From positions 62,001 through 126,000 of the forward strand of contig NZ_JAUYRV010000039.1 of the NCBI RefSeq assembly GCF_030696665.1: a stretch of 64,000 bases of DNA, in the 5' to 3' direction. Numbering within the stretch: the stretch's first letter is position 1; every line of letters begins with the position of its first letter. The DNA is from Novosphingobium sp. (GTDB lineage: Bacteria > Pseudomonadota > Alphaproteobacteria > Sphingomonadales > Sphingomonadaceae). The translations under genes and the position numbers were made by a program. Positions 31,629 to 41,074 of the stretch are shown piece by piece. The notes under the pieces were generated by a model. It did no database searches, was not told the origin of the DNA, and saw only the letters and a program-made list of their open reading frames with translations.

Positions 31629-32717
31629 ATGAAGAAACTCGGTCTTGCATTGCTTGCCCTTTCCGCCGGGATCGTCCCGGCGCAGGCCTCCACGCTGTTC
31701 ATGGGTTCATACCCCGACAAGATGCTTGTGCTGGATGAAGAAACCGGTGCGGTGAAGGACCGGCTGACGCTGGCATCGGGCCTGCCCACATCGATGCGCA
31801 TTTCGAACGATGCGAAAAAGATCTACGTCACCACGATCACCACCAGCGGCATCGAGGTGATCGACACCGCGACCAAGAAGGTGGTCAATTCGTTCAGCCT
31901 GAACACGCCCACCACCCGCTATCGCTTCAACGGCGGCGTGCCCGATCCTTCGGGCCGGTTCTTCTACACGATGATGCAGAAGTTCGAGAAGCTGCCGGAC
32001 CGCTGGACCGTCAGCCCGCAAATGTTCGGCGTGATCGATCTGACCAAAAAGGCCGTCGTGCGCACCGCAGACCTGCCGGATGAGGACGTGCGCGGTGGGG
32101 CTGGACGTGGCAATTACATGATGTCGCCCGATGGCAAGACCATGTTCCTGATCCGGGACAAGGTGCTCATCGTAGACACCGCCGCGTTGAAAGTGACCGA
32201 CCGCCTTGAGTTCTCCAAGCCCGAAGCCACCGGGATCGAGGGCGTGAGCTTTGGCGGCGGGGTGGAGACGCTGCGCAACCCGAGCGAATACGTCTCGATG
32301 TTCACCGCGCAAGACCCGTTCATCCGCAACAAGGTTTATGGCGTGGGCCGGTTCAATCTGGCGACCAAGGCGTTTGATTTTCACCCCATCGGTCCTGCGC
32401 CGGTTGGCGGCGGCATGGCGGGTCTGCAAGTGTCGAAGGACATGAAGGAGGGCTGGACCGTCGTTACGCAGGAAAAGGTCGGCAACAAGCGCTGCGAGTT
32501 CTGGCACCTCGACCTGACGACCAATCTGGTCAAGAACAAGGCCGAGTTCCCCTGCCGCACGCGCTTCCAGTTCGGCATGTCGGGCGATGGCAAGATGCTG
32601 TATATCTACGGCGCAAGCTATGACATCGAGATGTACGATGCGCAGACGCTGCAGCACATCAAGACCGTCGATCTGGGCAATGACACCACCGGCGCGGGGA
32701 TGATCATTACGCAGTGA
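31629..32717 (+). CDS. qhpB: quinohemoprotein amine dehydrogenase, beta subunit
   Basis: This is 362 residues. A Sec signal peptide (MKKLGLALLALSAGIVPAQA|S) precedes a seven-bladed beta-propeller with repeated strands of the type KMLVLDEETGAVKDRLTL and VIDTATKKVVNSFSLN. The beta subunit packs against QhpC and forms the substrate pocket in the periplasm. ATG 31629 is preferred over the upstream open frame, since it gives the signal peptide and follows cggaaga. It lies 49 bases after qhpC, and its stop overlaps the next start (GTGA). Confidence 0.9.
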   Translation: MKKLGLALLALSAGIVPAQASTLFMGSYPDKMLVLDEETGAVKDRLTLASGLPTSMRISNDAKKIYVTTITTSGIEVIDTATKKVVNSFSLNTPTTRYRFNGGVPDPSGRFFYTMMQKFEKLPDRWTVSPQMFGVIDLTKKAVVRTADLPDEDVRGGAGRGNYMMSPDGKTMFLIRDKVLIVDTAALKVTDRLEFSKPEATGIEGVSFGGGVETLRNPSEYVSMFTAQDPFIRNKVYGVGRFNLATKAFDFHPIGPAPVGGGMAGLQVSKDMKEGWTVVTQEKVGNKRCEFWHLDLTTNLVKNKAEFPCRTRFQFGMSGDGKMLYIYGASYDIEMYDAQTLQHIKTVDLGNDTTGAGMIITQ

Positions 32718-33769
32718 GCGAGCCATCACTTCAGTTGAGGGGGCCCATTCACTTGAGGGGGCAAGGTGTCGCGGTGGCTACGGCCGCGCACCTTTTGGAT
32801 CGGGCCGGGTTTGCGTTTGCGCGCGAACCCGGCCTTCGCCGTCCGGTGCCGGTGATCATGCTGAGCGATCCGGCGCTGGCGCTGTTGCGCGATGTTTACG
32901 GCAACCCGATGCTGTTTGCCGACAAGCCCCGGATTGAGCGCCGCGCAGTGCGTTGGGGCAGCCCCGAAGCGGTCACGATGCCGCATGGCGCGGTGGTTGT
33001 TTCCGAGGATGATTTGAGCAATGTTCTTGATATGTTTCCCCGGGGAAACACATTGGAAGCAAACGATAAAATCCAACATTCCAATGATTTCAATGGCAGT
33101 TTCTCGGTCCACGCAATGCCACCGTTCCCGCAACGGGAAACGCTGCGCTTCGGCGAGCGCCTTTCGGCCACCGCCCGCGTCACGCTGAAGCCCGATGTTG
33201 CGCCCGCCACCTGCTGGATCGAGGCGGTGGATGCTGGCTGGCTGTTCCTGATCCCCGATGGCTTTGGCCAAGCGTGGTTGCTGGCCGTCGGCGGCGCGCC
33301 GGAGGTGTTGGCGCACAATGCTCCGCTGATCGGCCCCCTGATCGACGCTCTCGAACCTTCAGGCGGCCAATTCGACACCAGACCGCGCATGCTGGCTCAA
33401 CTGGCCGGAGACGGCTGGCTCGCCTGCGGCGCAGCGGCCATCGCCTTCGATCCGATTTGCGGCGATGGCACCGCGCAGGCCGCCCGCGAAGGGATACTGG
33501 CCAGCGCCGTAATCGCCGCGCTGGCGCGGGACGAAGATGCAGGCGCGCTGGCCACGCACTACCATTCGCTGCTGCTAGCCTCGCTGCGGCGGCACTTGCA
33601 GCTGTCCTTGCCGTTCTACGCCAATGGCGGTGCAGGGCCTTGGTGGCACGAACAGTACGCCGCCGCGCGCGAGGGGTATGACCGGACCACCGCGCTGCTG
33701 GCAAAGCTGCCCGAACCGCGCTTTGCCCTGCATGGCTTCGACCTGATCCGGCGCGAGCAGGCGGCATGA
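32714..33769 (+). CDS. qhpG: flavin monooxygenase of CTQ formation, short form
   Basis: This is 351 residues, starting at GTG 32714. QhpG adds oxygen to the tryptophan of QhpC during quinone formation. The flavin-site motif near the C-terminal third is clear (AFDPICGDGTAQAAREG, like the GD motif of FAD monooxygenases). The N-terminal dinucleotide motif is degenerate (LRGQGVAVATAAHLLDRAG in place of GxGxxG), and the chain is shorter than I would expect for this enzyme. The identification rests on that motif plus its place inside a complete qhp operon. It overlaps qhpB and qhpF by four bases each. Confidence 0.75.
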   Translation: MSEPSLQLRGPIHLRGQGVAVATAAHLLDRAGFAFAREPGLRRPVPVIMLSDPALALLRDVYGNPMLFADKPRIERRAVRWGSPEAVTMPHGAVVVSEDDLSNVLDMFPRGNTLEANDKIQHSNDFNGSFSVHAMPPFPQRETLRFGERLSATARVTLKPDVAPATCWIEAVDAGWLFLIPDGFGQAWLLAVGGAPEVLAHNAPLIGPLIDALEPSGGQFDTRPRMLAQLAGDGWLACGAAAIAFDPICGDGTAQAAREGILASAVIAALARDEDAGALATHYHSLLLASLRRHLQLSLPFYANGGAGPWWHEQYAAAREGYDRTTALLAKLPEPRFALHGFDLIRREQAA

Positions 33770-35463
33770 ACCCGGCCCCCAAGATCGCGCCGTGGAGCAC
33801 CTACAAGCGGCTCTGGCCGTGGCTCAAACCCTATGCGCCGCGTCTGGTGCTGGTCCTGCTCGGCAGCCTCGTCGCCACCGGCCTGACGCTTGCGCAGCCG
33901 TGGATTTCCAAGCTGATGATCGACGAAGCGCTGATGAAGCGCGACTGGGAGATGCTGGTAAAGATCGCCGCGCTGATGGTGGGCGCGACCGTGGGCGGAT
34001 TTGCGGTCAATGCGCTCGTCTCCTACCGCTATGTCGGGCTTTCGGCGCAGATGCTGTTCGATATGCGCGTGGCTCTGCTGCGCCATCTGCAGCGTCTCTC
34101 CCCGCGATTTTACGGCAGTTTCCGGCTGGGCGATCTGATGTCGCGGCTGAACAGCGATGTGTCCGACGTGCAGCGCGTGGCGGGCGATACGCTGCTATCG
34201 GTGCTGAGCAACGTGCTGTTCTTTACCGGCAGTGTGGCGATGATGCTGTGGCTGGACTGGAAGCTGTTTCTGGTCGGCACGGTGCTGGTGCCGCTGGCGG
34301 TGGGCAGCTTTCTGCACTTCCAGCGCAAGATGACCGACCTGACGCGCCAGATGCGCGAGAGCGGAGCCGACATCGGCAGCCTGCTGGCCGATACGATCAT
34401 CGGCATGCGCACCGTCAACGCGCTGGGGGCCGAGGCGCATGAGGCCGACCGGTTTGGCAAGGCCAACGGCGGGTTCGTGGCCACGATGCTCAAGATGCAG
34501 ACCGTCTCGTTCCTGACCGGTGCCCTGCCCGGCACGATCGTAACCGCATCGAGCGCGGCGGTGATCCTCTATGGCGGCAAGCAGATCATCGATGGCACAA
34601 TGACCATCGGCGCATTGGTAGCGTTCATAACCTATCACGGAAGGCTGCTGGCCCCGGTGCAGGCGCTGATGGGGCTGACCGCCAGCCTTGCGATGGCGCG
34701 CGTGGCGCTGGCGCGGATTTTCGAACTGTTCGACACCGCGCCTGAGGTGGTCGAGGCTCCCTCCCCCTGGCCGCTGCCGGGGGTGACGCGCGAGATCCGG
34801 CTGGAGGGCGTGACGATGCACCACGGGCGCGAGCCGGTGTTGCAGGATGCCAGCCTTGCCATTCCGGCAGGGTCACTCACTGCGATCATCGGGCCATCGG
34901 GCGCTGGCAAATCGACGCTGGCGGACCTGTTGGTGCGGTTCCTCGATCCGGTTGAAGGCCGTGTGACAATCGATGGGGCAGACCTGCGAGAGCTGTCGCT
35001 GAGCGATCTGCGCGCGCGGGTGCTGCTGGTGGATCAGGCACCGTTCCTGTTCAACGCATCCATCGCCCAGAACATCGCGTTTGCGCGGGGCGATGCGGCG
35101 GAAACGGATATTGCCGCAGCCGCCAGCGCTGCCGGGCTGGACGCCTTGATTGCGCGCCTTCCCGAAGGCCTTGCGACGCGCACCGGTGAGCGGGGGTTGG
35201 CGCTATCGGCGGGCGAACGCCACCGCATCGCCATCGCCCGCGCTTTGCTGCGTCAGCCCGATGTGCTGATTTTGGATGAACCCACCGCCGCGCTGGACGA
35301 GGCGACCGAGCAGCTCGTAGCCAAGGGCCTGCGCCGTGCCCTGCCCCACGCCACGCTGATCGTGATTACCCACAAGCCAGCGCTGGCCGACATGGCCGAT
35401 CATGTGATCCGGCTGGAGCACGGGCGAGCGCGGATCGAGCCGCAGGTTTCTGCGCATGGCTAG
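33766..35463 (+). CDS. qhpF: ABC exporter of the qhp operon
   Basis: This is 565 residues, a fused half-transporter. Six membrane helices (about 25-310) are followed by one nucleotide-binding domain with Walker A GPSGAGKST, signature LSAGERHR and Walker B VLILDEPTA, and a His switch in VITHKP. QhpF-type transporters are needed to move the modified gamma subunit, which has no Sec signal, to the periplasm. The signature reads LSAGE rather than LSGGQ, a known tolerated variant. It overlaps qhpG by four bases and qhpE by eight. Confidence 0.9.
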   Translation: MNPAPKIAPWSTYKRLWPWLKPYAPRLVLVLLGSLVATGLTLAQPWISKLMIDEALMKRDWEMLVKIAALMVGATVGGFAVNALVSYRYVGLSAQMLFDMRVALLRHLQRLSPRFYGSFRLGDLMSRLNSDVSDVQRVAGDTLLSVLSNVLFFTGSVAMMLWLDWKLFLVGTVLVPLAVGSFLHFQRKMTDLTRQMRESGADIGSLLADTIIGMRTVNALGAEAHEADRFGKANGGFVATMLKMQTVSFLTGALPGTIVTASSAAVILYGGKQIIDGTMTIGALVAFITYHGRLLAPVQALMGLTASLAMARVALARIFELFDTAPEVVEAPSPWPLPGVTREIRLEGVTMHHGREPVLQDASLAIPAGSLTAIIGPSGAGKSTLADLLVRFLDPVEGRVTIDGADLRELSLSDLRARVLLVDQAPFLFNASIAQNIAFARGDAAETDIAAAASAAGLDALIARLPEGLATRTGERGLALSAGERHRIAIARALLRQPDVLILDEPTAALDEATEQLVAKGLRRALPHATLIVITHKPALADMADHVIRLEHGRARIEPQVSAHG

Positions 35464-36121
35464 GCGGATTGCAGTGATCGACAGCGGGGTTCACCCTGCG
35501 CATCCGCATATCGATGCCGCGCGGCTGCTGCCGGGGCTATCGGTGCTGGCCGATGGCACAGTGTTGAGCGATCCTGCTGAAACCCTCGACAAGCTGGGCC
35601 ACGGCACGGCGGTGACGGCAGCAATTCAGGAGTTGGCGCTAGAGGCCGACGTGCTGCCGATCCGCGTGTTCCGCGATGGGCTGCGCGCCAGCGCCCGCGC
35701 GCTGGCAACGGGCATCCGGCAGGCGCTTGAGGCGCAGTGTAACCTCATCAATCTCAGCCTCGGTACGGCCAATCCCGCGCACGCGGAAGTCTTTGCCATG
35801 CTGGCGGAGGAAGCGGCGGCGCAAGGGGCGCTGATTGTCGCAGCGTTCGAGGCCGAGGGCGCGCCGTGCTGGCCGGGGTGTTTGCCGCAAGTTCTTGGCG
35901 TAGGGCTGGACTGGGACTTGCCGCGCGGGGTGCCGTGTCTGGCAGCGGATGGTGCCAAAGTCATGGCATCGGGCTATCCCCGCCCGATCCCCGGCGTGGA
36001 GCCGCGCCGCAATCTGTATGGCGTGAGCTTTGCCGTTGCGCAGGTGACGGGGTGGATCGCAGCGCGCGGGCTGCCGAGCAGGGATGAGGTGATGGCGGCG
36101 CTCGAACGCTGCACGGCGTGA
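35456..36121 (+). CDS. qhpE: subtilisin-like leader protease for QhpC
   Basis: This is 221 residues, a minimal subtilase without signal peptide or prodomain. The triad is visible as D9 (AVIDSGV), H49 (LGHGTAV) and S191 (YGVSFAVAQ, standing in for the usual GTSMA). QhpE removes the N-terminal leader of the cross-linked QhpC precursor in the cytoplasm. Small size and absence of export signals fit that job. It is the last qhp gene here. No AraC-type qhpR regulator is found in the window. Confidence 0.88.
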   Translation: MARRIAVIDSGVHPAHPHIDAARLLPGLSVLADGTVLSDPAETLDKLGHGTAVTAAIQELALEADVLPIRVFRDGLRASARALATGIRQALEAQCNLINLSLGTANPAHAEVFAMLAEEAAAQGALIVAAFEAEGAPCWPGCLPQVLGVGLDWDLPRGVPCLAADGAKVMASGYPRPIPGVEPRRNLYGVSFAVAQVTGWIAARGLPSRDEVMAALERCTA

Positions 36122-36176
36122 TCCTTGCGCTGAATCGCGTACACCCATTGCCGGGCACGCGGCCTAGGCTGCTGCC

Positions 36177-38192
36177 ATGATCCAGCAGTTGCGCACGCCT
36201 CCCCCCGCCCAGATGCTCGCCGAGGCAGAAGGACTGCTGGAAAAGCAGCCGCATCTGGCGCTGGGCAAGGCCGAGGCCATGCTGCGCACAGCACCCGGCT
36301 TTGCCCCGGCGGAGTTCCTTGCCGCACGGGCCTTGCGGCGGATGGGCAAGGGCAAGCAGGCGGTGGCGAAGCTGGACGCTCTGGCACGGGCCAATGGCCG
36401 AGTTCCGGCGGTGCTGTGGGAACTCGGGCAGGCGGCGGCGGAGATCGGCGATACCCCGCGTGCCATTGGCGCGTTGCAGGCGTTGACGCAGTTGCAGCCT
36501 GCGGTGGCTTCGGGCTGGTTCCTGCTGGCGCGGCAGTTGCGCAAGGCCGGGCGGGCGCAGGATGCTTGGCGGGCGGATCTGTCGGGCGTTCATGCCTCAT
36601 CGCGCGACAAGCAGCTGCTGCAAGCGGCGGTGGCGGTGAATGACGGTGATCTGGACGCGGCGGAGGCCCTGCTTTCGGCGCGTACCGATGATCCTGCTGC
36701 GCTGCGCCTTTATGGTGAAATCGCGTGGCGACGGGGCGAGATGACGCCCGCGCTGGAGCGGGTGGAGAAGGCCGTGGCGCTGGCACCGGGCTTTGATCTG
36801 GCGCGCGATTTTCTGATCCGGCTGCTGTTGCAGACCAACCGCCTGCCCGAAGCGCTTGAGCATGCCGAAGTGCTGGTGCAATCGCCTATCCCGTCGCCCG
36901 GACACCGGCTGATCCTCGCCTCGGTGCTGGTGCGGCTGGGGCATCAGGAGCGGGCGGCGGGGCTTTATCGTGCGCTGCTGGCCGATCAGCCCGACCAGCC
37001 GCAAGTATGGCAGAACCTTGGCCATGTGCTGAAAACGCTGGGCGAACAGGCCGAGGCTGTGGACGCCTATCGCGCTGCTGTTACGCGCCAGCCAACGATG
37101 GGCGAAGCGTGGTGGAGCCTTGCCAACCTGAAGACGGTGAAGGTGGGGCAGGTCGACATTGCCGCGATGGAGGCCGCGCTGGCAACGCTCGATCCCGAGG
37201 ACGAGGCGCGGCGGGAGGACACGTTCCATCTGCACTTCTCCCTGGGCAAGGCGTTGGAGGACGCCAAGCGCCACGACGCCTCGTTCGCGCACTATGCCAA
37301 GGGCAATGCGCTGCGCCGCACGATGATCCGGCACGATGCGGACACCTTCTCTGCAGAAGTGCAGGCAGCGAAAGAGACGTTCACGGCAGCGTTCCTCACC
37401 ACGATGGGAGATGGCGGGTGCCCTGCCCCGGACCCGATCTTCGTGGTGGGCTTGCCGCGCTCCGGCTCCACGCTGGTCGAGCAGATCATGGCGAGCCATT
37501 CGATGATCGAAGGCACGATGGAACTGCCCGAGATGATGATGATTGCGGGACGCCTGCAATCGCGGGTGGACGAGGGCGAGTTTGCCGATTTCGGCGCGAT
37601 GGTCGCCTCGCTGACGCCCCCCGACCGGACGCGACTGGGCGAGGAATACATCGAGCGCACACGCATCCACCGCCAGACCGATCGGCCTCTGTTCATCGAC
37701 AAGATGCCCAACAATTGGCAGCACATTGGCCTGATCCGGCTGATCCTGCCCAATGCGAAGATCGTGGATGCCCGGCGCCATCCGCTGTCGTGCTGCTTTT
37801 CGGGCTGGAAACAGCACTTCGCGCGGGGGCAGACCTTTACGTACGATCTGGCCGACATCGGGCAGTATTACCGCGATTATGTGGGCATGATGGCGGCGTG
37901 GGACGCGCAGATGCCGGGCACGGTGCACCGCGTGATCTATGAGCGGATGGTAGCCGATACGGAAGCCGAAGTGCGGCGTTTGCTGGAATACATTGGCGTG
38001 CCGTTTGAGGCCGGATGCCTTGAGTTCTACAAGAACGAACGCGCAGTGCGCACGGCGAGTTCTGAGCAGGTTCGCCAGCCGATCTTCAAGGACGGGTTGG
38101 AGGCATGGAAGCCTTATGAGCCTTGGCTTGGGCCGTTGAAGGCGGCGCTGGGGCCGGTGCTGGAGAGCTACCCCGACGCGCCGGTGGGGTGA
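36177..38192 (+). CDS. TPR-containing sulfotransferase family protein
   Basis: This is 671 residues. The first 390 are tetratricopeptide-like helical repeats (for example LADQPDQPQVWQNLGHVLKT). The C-terminal 270 form a PAPS-type sulfotransferase domain with GLPRSGSTLVEQI (about 424-436, 5'-phosphosulfate loop) and a later 3'-phosphate block around DARRHPLSCC. Such proteins are common in sphingomonads; natural acceptors are mostly unknown. It begins 55 bases after qhpE on the same strand and could be read through from the qhp operon, but no functional tie to amine oxidation is known. Confidence 0.88.
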   Translation: MIQQLRTPPPAQMLAEAEGLLEKQPHLALGKAEAMLRTAPGFAPAEFLAARALRRMGKGKQAVAKLDALARANGRVPAVLWELGQAAAEIGDTPRAIGALQALTQLQPAVASGWFLLARQLRKAGRAQDAWRADLSGVHASSRDKQLLQAAVAVNDGDLDAAEALLSARTDDPAALRLYGEIAWRRGEMTPALERVEKAVALAPGFDLARDFLIRLLLQTNRLPEALEHAEVLVQSPIPSPGHRLILASVLVRLGHQERAAGLYRALLADQPDQPQVWQNLGHVLKTLGEQAEAVDAYRAAVTRQPTMGEAWWSLANLKTVKVGQVDIAAMEAALATLDPEDEARREDTFHLHFSLGKALEDAKRHDASFAHYAKGNALRRTMIRHDADTFSAEVQAAKETFTAAFLTTMGDGGCPAPDPIFVVGLPRSGSTLVEQIMASHSMIEGTMELPEMMMIAGRLQSRVDEGEFADFGAMVASLTPPDRTRLGEEYIERTRIHRQTDRPLFIDKMPNNWQHIGLIRLILPNAKIVDARRHPLSCCFSGWKQHFARGQTFTYDLADIGQYYRDYVGMMAAWDAQMPGTVHRVIYERMVADTEAEVRRLLEYIGVPFEAGCLEFYKNERAVRTASSEQVRQPIFKDGLEAWKPYEPWLGPLKAALGPVLESYPDAPVG

Positions 38193-38193
38193 T

Positions 38194-38261
38194 CCCCCGC
38201 GACGGCGGGGCCCTCACACTGCCCTTTCGTAACAACACCGAGGCCCCCGCCTTCGCGGGGG
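38194..38261. repeat. pair of REP-like GC hairpins after the sulfotransferase gene
   Basis: Two palindromic units face each other: CCCCGC-gacg-GCGGGG (38195-38210) and CCCCCGC-cttc-GCGGGGG (38244-38261). They are about 35 bases apart, lie between convergent genes and have no T-run. This spacing and base content resemble extragenic palindromic (REP) doublets of high-GC bacteria. They may also help end transcription. Confidence 0.55.
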
Positions 38262-38291
38262 AACAGTGCGTGTTGAAGGTAACACTGGCAC

Positions 38292-38324
38292 ACAAAAATG
38301 GCCCCCACGGTTTCCCGCAGGGGC
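38292..38324 (-). terminator. rho-independent terminator of the TonB receptor gene
   Basis: On the minus strand an 11-pair stem (GGCCCCTGCGG with CCGTGGGGGCC, two G-U pairs) closes a GAAA tetraloop and is followed by ATTTTTG. It lies 36 bases beyond the receptor stop. Confidence 0.9.
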
Positions 38325-38359
38325 CAGTCGTTACCTTCGCAGGGTAATCTGGTGAACGA

Positions 38360-41074
38360 TCAGTAGCGCTGGCCCCAGCGGATGCCGAAGAACTGCGGCT
38401 TGATCGTGAAGGTGCGTGTCGAGTCAGAGCAGAAGTCGATCGAGCAGAACGTGTTCGTGGTCAACGGACCGCGCTTGTCGAAGGCATTCTGCAGGAAGAT
38501 GTCGAGCGTCCAGTTGTCCTTCTTGATCCCGGCCGAGAAATCGAAGCTGACGAAGCCCGGTGTCTGGCAGGAGCGGCCCGCAGCGGTCTCTGCAGCGGCG
38601 ATTTCCGGGCAGACGTAGAGGTTGCTGTCGGCAATGTTCAGATCCTGCGTCGCGCCGGTCTGATAGAGTGCCGCCCCCTGGAAATAGGCATCCATATCGC
38701 CCCATTCGGTATCATAGCGGATCGAGCTGGTGCCCTTGAACTTTGGCTGGCGCGAAAGGCGCGAGCCATCGGCTGCGGCAACCTGCGAAGTCGGCGGTGA
38801 AGAACCCGGGACGTCCTGGCCAAGGACGCACGTTGGCAACTGGCTGATCGACAGCGTGGTGCGATCGAGCGCGAAGTTGCAGAAGTTGCCCTTTAGCTTG
38901 GCGTCATTGTAGGCACCGCTGGTCGAGATCGTGACCTTGCCCAGCTTCAGATCGGCATCGTATTCCACACCATAGACGCGCGCCTTGCCCGCGTTGCCGG
39001 TCATGCCTGCACCCTGCGCGCCGGAAACCACGACGCTGTACTGGATGTTGTCCCAGCTTTCGTAATAGACGGCTGCGTTGAAGCGGAACATGTTGTTCCA
39101 CGTGCCCTTGAAGCCGAGTTCGAAGTTGGTCAGTTCTTCGGATTCGAATGACGGAACCGTGGCAACGCCAACCCCGCGAATGCGCAACGGACGGTTGAAG
39201 CCGCCGGGACGGAAGCCGGTCGAATAGTTGAAGTAGACCATCTTCGACGGTTCGAACTGCCAGTTGAGCGCAACCTTGTGGGTTTCGCCCTCTTCCTTGT
39301 ACCGGCCGACGCCATCGGCTGCAGCGAAGTTGGTGTTGATGCACTGCAGGCGCTCGGCTGGAAGCGGGATCGGACAACCGTACGTTCCGGTCGGCACGTT
39401 GAGCGAGGTGATGGTGTTCTGTGCGGAGGCTGCGACACCTGCAAAGCCGAGCACCTTGTAGTTGGTCCAGAAATAGCGGATGCCACCGGTCAGCTTCAGT
39501 TCGGGCGTGATGTTGTAGTGCCCTTCGGCAAAGACCGCGTAGTCCTTCCAGAAGTTGTCTTGCTCCGTCATGTAGAAGGCGTCGCGCTTTACGGCGGGCG
39601 AGCCGAGGATCATCGTGCCGCCGTTCTCCACCGGAACGCCGAAGCCCGCCGGGAAGTTGGTGTCGCCGCCACCGGCCTCGGTATAGCCGACAATCTGGTC
39701 AAGACCGTGGATGGCGTAATCGTTGTTCACCTCGTTCTTCTGGTAGTGGTAGAAGCCGCCCAGTGTAACGTCGAACGGCCATTCCTTCGGCGTGGAAATG
39801 CGCAGTTCCTGCGTGAACTTTTTCTCGTTGCGCAGGCCGCGATAGTACTGCGTCGGGTTGATCAGGCTGTTGCATTTCAGTGTGGCGCCCGCACCGGTGC
39901 AGCCGTTCTTGTCGAAGAACTGCAGGTAGCTTTCATAGCCTGCGCCGAATGCGTCATAGGTCACGGTGTAGTAGGTGTAGTCGTTCAGCAGCTTGATCTG
40001 GCGCTGGTAATATCCGGTGGCTGAGACGACGTCGAAATCGCCGATATGGCCGTGGATGCTAAGCGAGGCCTGATAGAACTTGTCGTTCTGCTGGGTCACG
40101 TCGTAATCGTGGACCTCAAGATCCCCGACGCGCGGATCGTAACCGAAATAGCCATTTGCGATCTGCTGCTGCGCGGTGATCTGGGGCATGATGTCCCATC
40201 CATCGATTGGCTGCCACAGCAATTGCAGGCGGCCGCCATAGCCTTCGATCGTGTTGTAATCGTCCTGCGCGATGTCGGAGTTATCAAGCGCGAAGTTGGT
40301 ATCGGGGTTTTCATCACCCAGCGTCAGCACCGCTGGCGCGCCGGTGTTCAGCAAACCATTGTTCGGCGTGTTGTCGATGTAGCCACCATCCTTGCGGTAG
40401 AAGCCCATCGCGCGCACGGCGAGCGTATCGCTGATCGGCACGTTGATGAAGCTCTGGTACTGGCCGCCGAAATCGCCCTTGCCGTACTTGTTTACTTCGG
40501 CGTCATAGCCGAACTCGAACTTGTCGAGCTTGGGCTTTTGCGTGATGAAGCGGATCGTGCCTGCCAGCGAACCTGCGCCGTAAAGCGTGCCCTGCGGGCC
40601 GGACAGCGCCTCGATACGCTCAAGATCATAGGCCTGAATGTCGGGCAGGCCGGTGCCGGTGATCGGAATGTCGTCGATGTAGTAACCGACCGATTCACGC
40701 GCGCCGCCTGCGGGCACGATGCCTCGGAAGTAGGGCGTGTTGCGGCCCGGCCCGATGCCTGCGAAGGTGACGGAAGGGAGCAGCGCGGCAAAGTCGGTCA
40801 GGCCCTTGACCTGACGCTGGCCGAGCACGTCCGCGCTCAAAGCCTGCATCGAGATCGGCACGCGCTGGATCGACGTGGCCGTGCGCGTGGCGGTGACGAC
40901 GATTTCGCCAAGCCCGCCTTCGGGATCACTTGCCTGCGGCTCTGCAGCGGGAACCATTGCTTCCTGCGGCTCATCCGCAGCGCGGGCGGCCATCGGCAGG
41001 GCCATCGTGGAAAGGATGGTAGTGGCACCCAGAATCCTCATGGCGCGCGACCGGATGCGGATTTGTTTTCTCAT
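38360..41074 (-). CDS. TonB-dependent outer-membrane receptor
   Basis: This is 904 residues from ATG 41074, which gives a signal peptide (MRKQIRIRSRAMRILGATTILSTM…ARAA) and has an agggggt ribosome site; the frame open to 41203 adds only unlikely sequence. A plug domain follows the TonB-box-like region (GEIVVTATRTATSIQRVPIS, TLYGAGSLAGTIRF), then a 22-strand-type barrel ending in a terminal aromatic (IRWGQRY). Sphingomonads encode dozens of such receptors for siderophores, sugars and degradation products; the ligand cannot be told. No transporter or regulator gene is next to it. Confidence 0.9.
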   Translation of the reverse strand: MRKQIRIRSRAMRILGATTILSTMALPMAARAADEPQEAMVPAAEPQASDPEGGLGEIVVTATRTATSIQRVPISMQALSADVLGQRQVKGLTDFAALLPSVTFAGIGPGRNTPYFRGIVPAGGARESVGYYIDDIPITGTGLPDIQAYDLERIEALSGPQGTLYGAGSLAGTIRFITQKPKLDKFEFGYDAEVNKYGKGDFGGQYQSFINVPISDTLAVRAMGFYRKDGGYIDNTPNNGLLNTGAPAVLTLGDENPDTNFALDNSDIAQDDYNTIEGYGGRLQLLWQPIDGWDIMPQITAQQQIANGYFGYDPRVGDLEVHDYDVTQQNDKFYQASLSIHGHIGDFDVVSATGYYQRQIKLLNDYTYYTVTYDAFGAGYESYLQFFDKNGCTGAGATLKCNSLINPTQYYRGLRNEKKFTQELRISTPKEWPFDVTLGGFYHYQKNEVNNDYAIHGLDQIVGYTEAGGGDTNFPAGFGVPVENGGTMILGSPAVKRDAFYMTEQDNFWKDYAVFAEGHYNITPELKLTGGIRYFWTNYKVLGFAGVAASAQNTITSLNVPTGTYGCPIPLPAERLQCINTNFAAADGVGRYKEEGETHKVALNWQFEPSKMVYFNYSTGFRPGGFNRPLRIRGVGVATVPSFESEELTNFELGFKGTWNNMFRFNAAVYYESWDNIQYSVVVSGAQGAGMTGNAGKARVYGVEYDADLKLGKVTISTSGAYNDAKLKGNFCNFALDRTTLSISQLPTCVLGQDVPGSSPPTSQVAAADGSRLSRQPKFKGTSSIRYDTEWGDMDAYFQGAALYQTGATQDLNIADSNLYVCPEIAAAETAAGRSCQTPGFVSFDFSAGIKKDNWTLDIFLQNAFDKRGPLTTNTFCSIDFCSDSTRTFTIKPQFFGIRWGQRY

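Noticed and set aside
36597..37928. 443-codon minus-strand frame opposite the sulfotransferase gene
   Set aside because: Antisense shadow; His/Arg-rich with no motif, while the plus strand shows TPR and sulfotransferase signatures.
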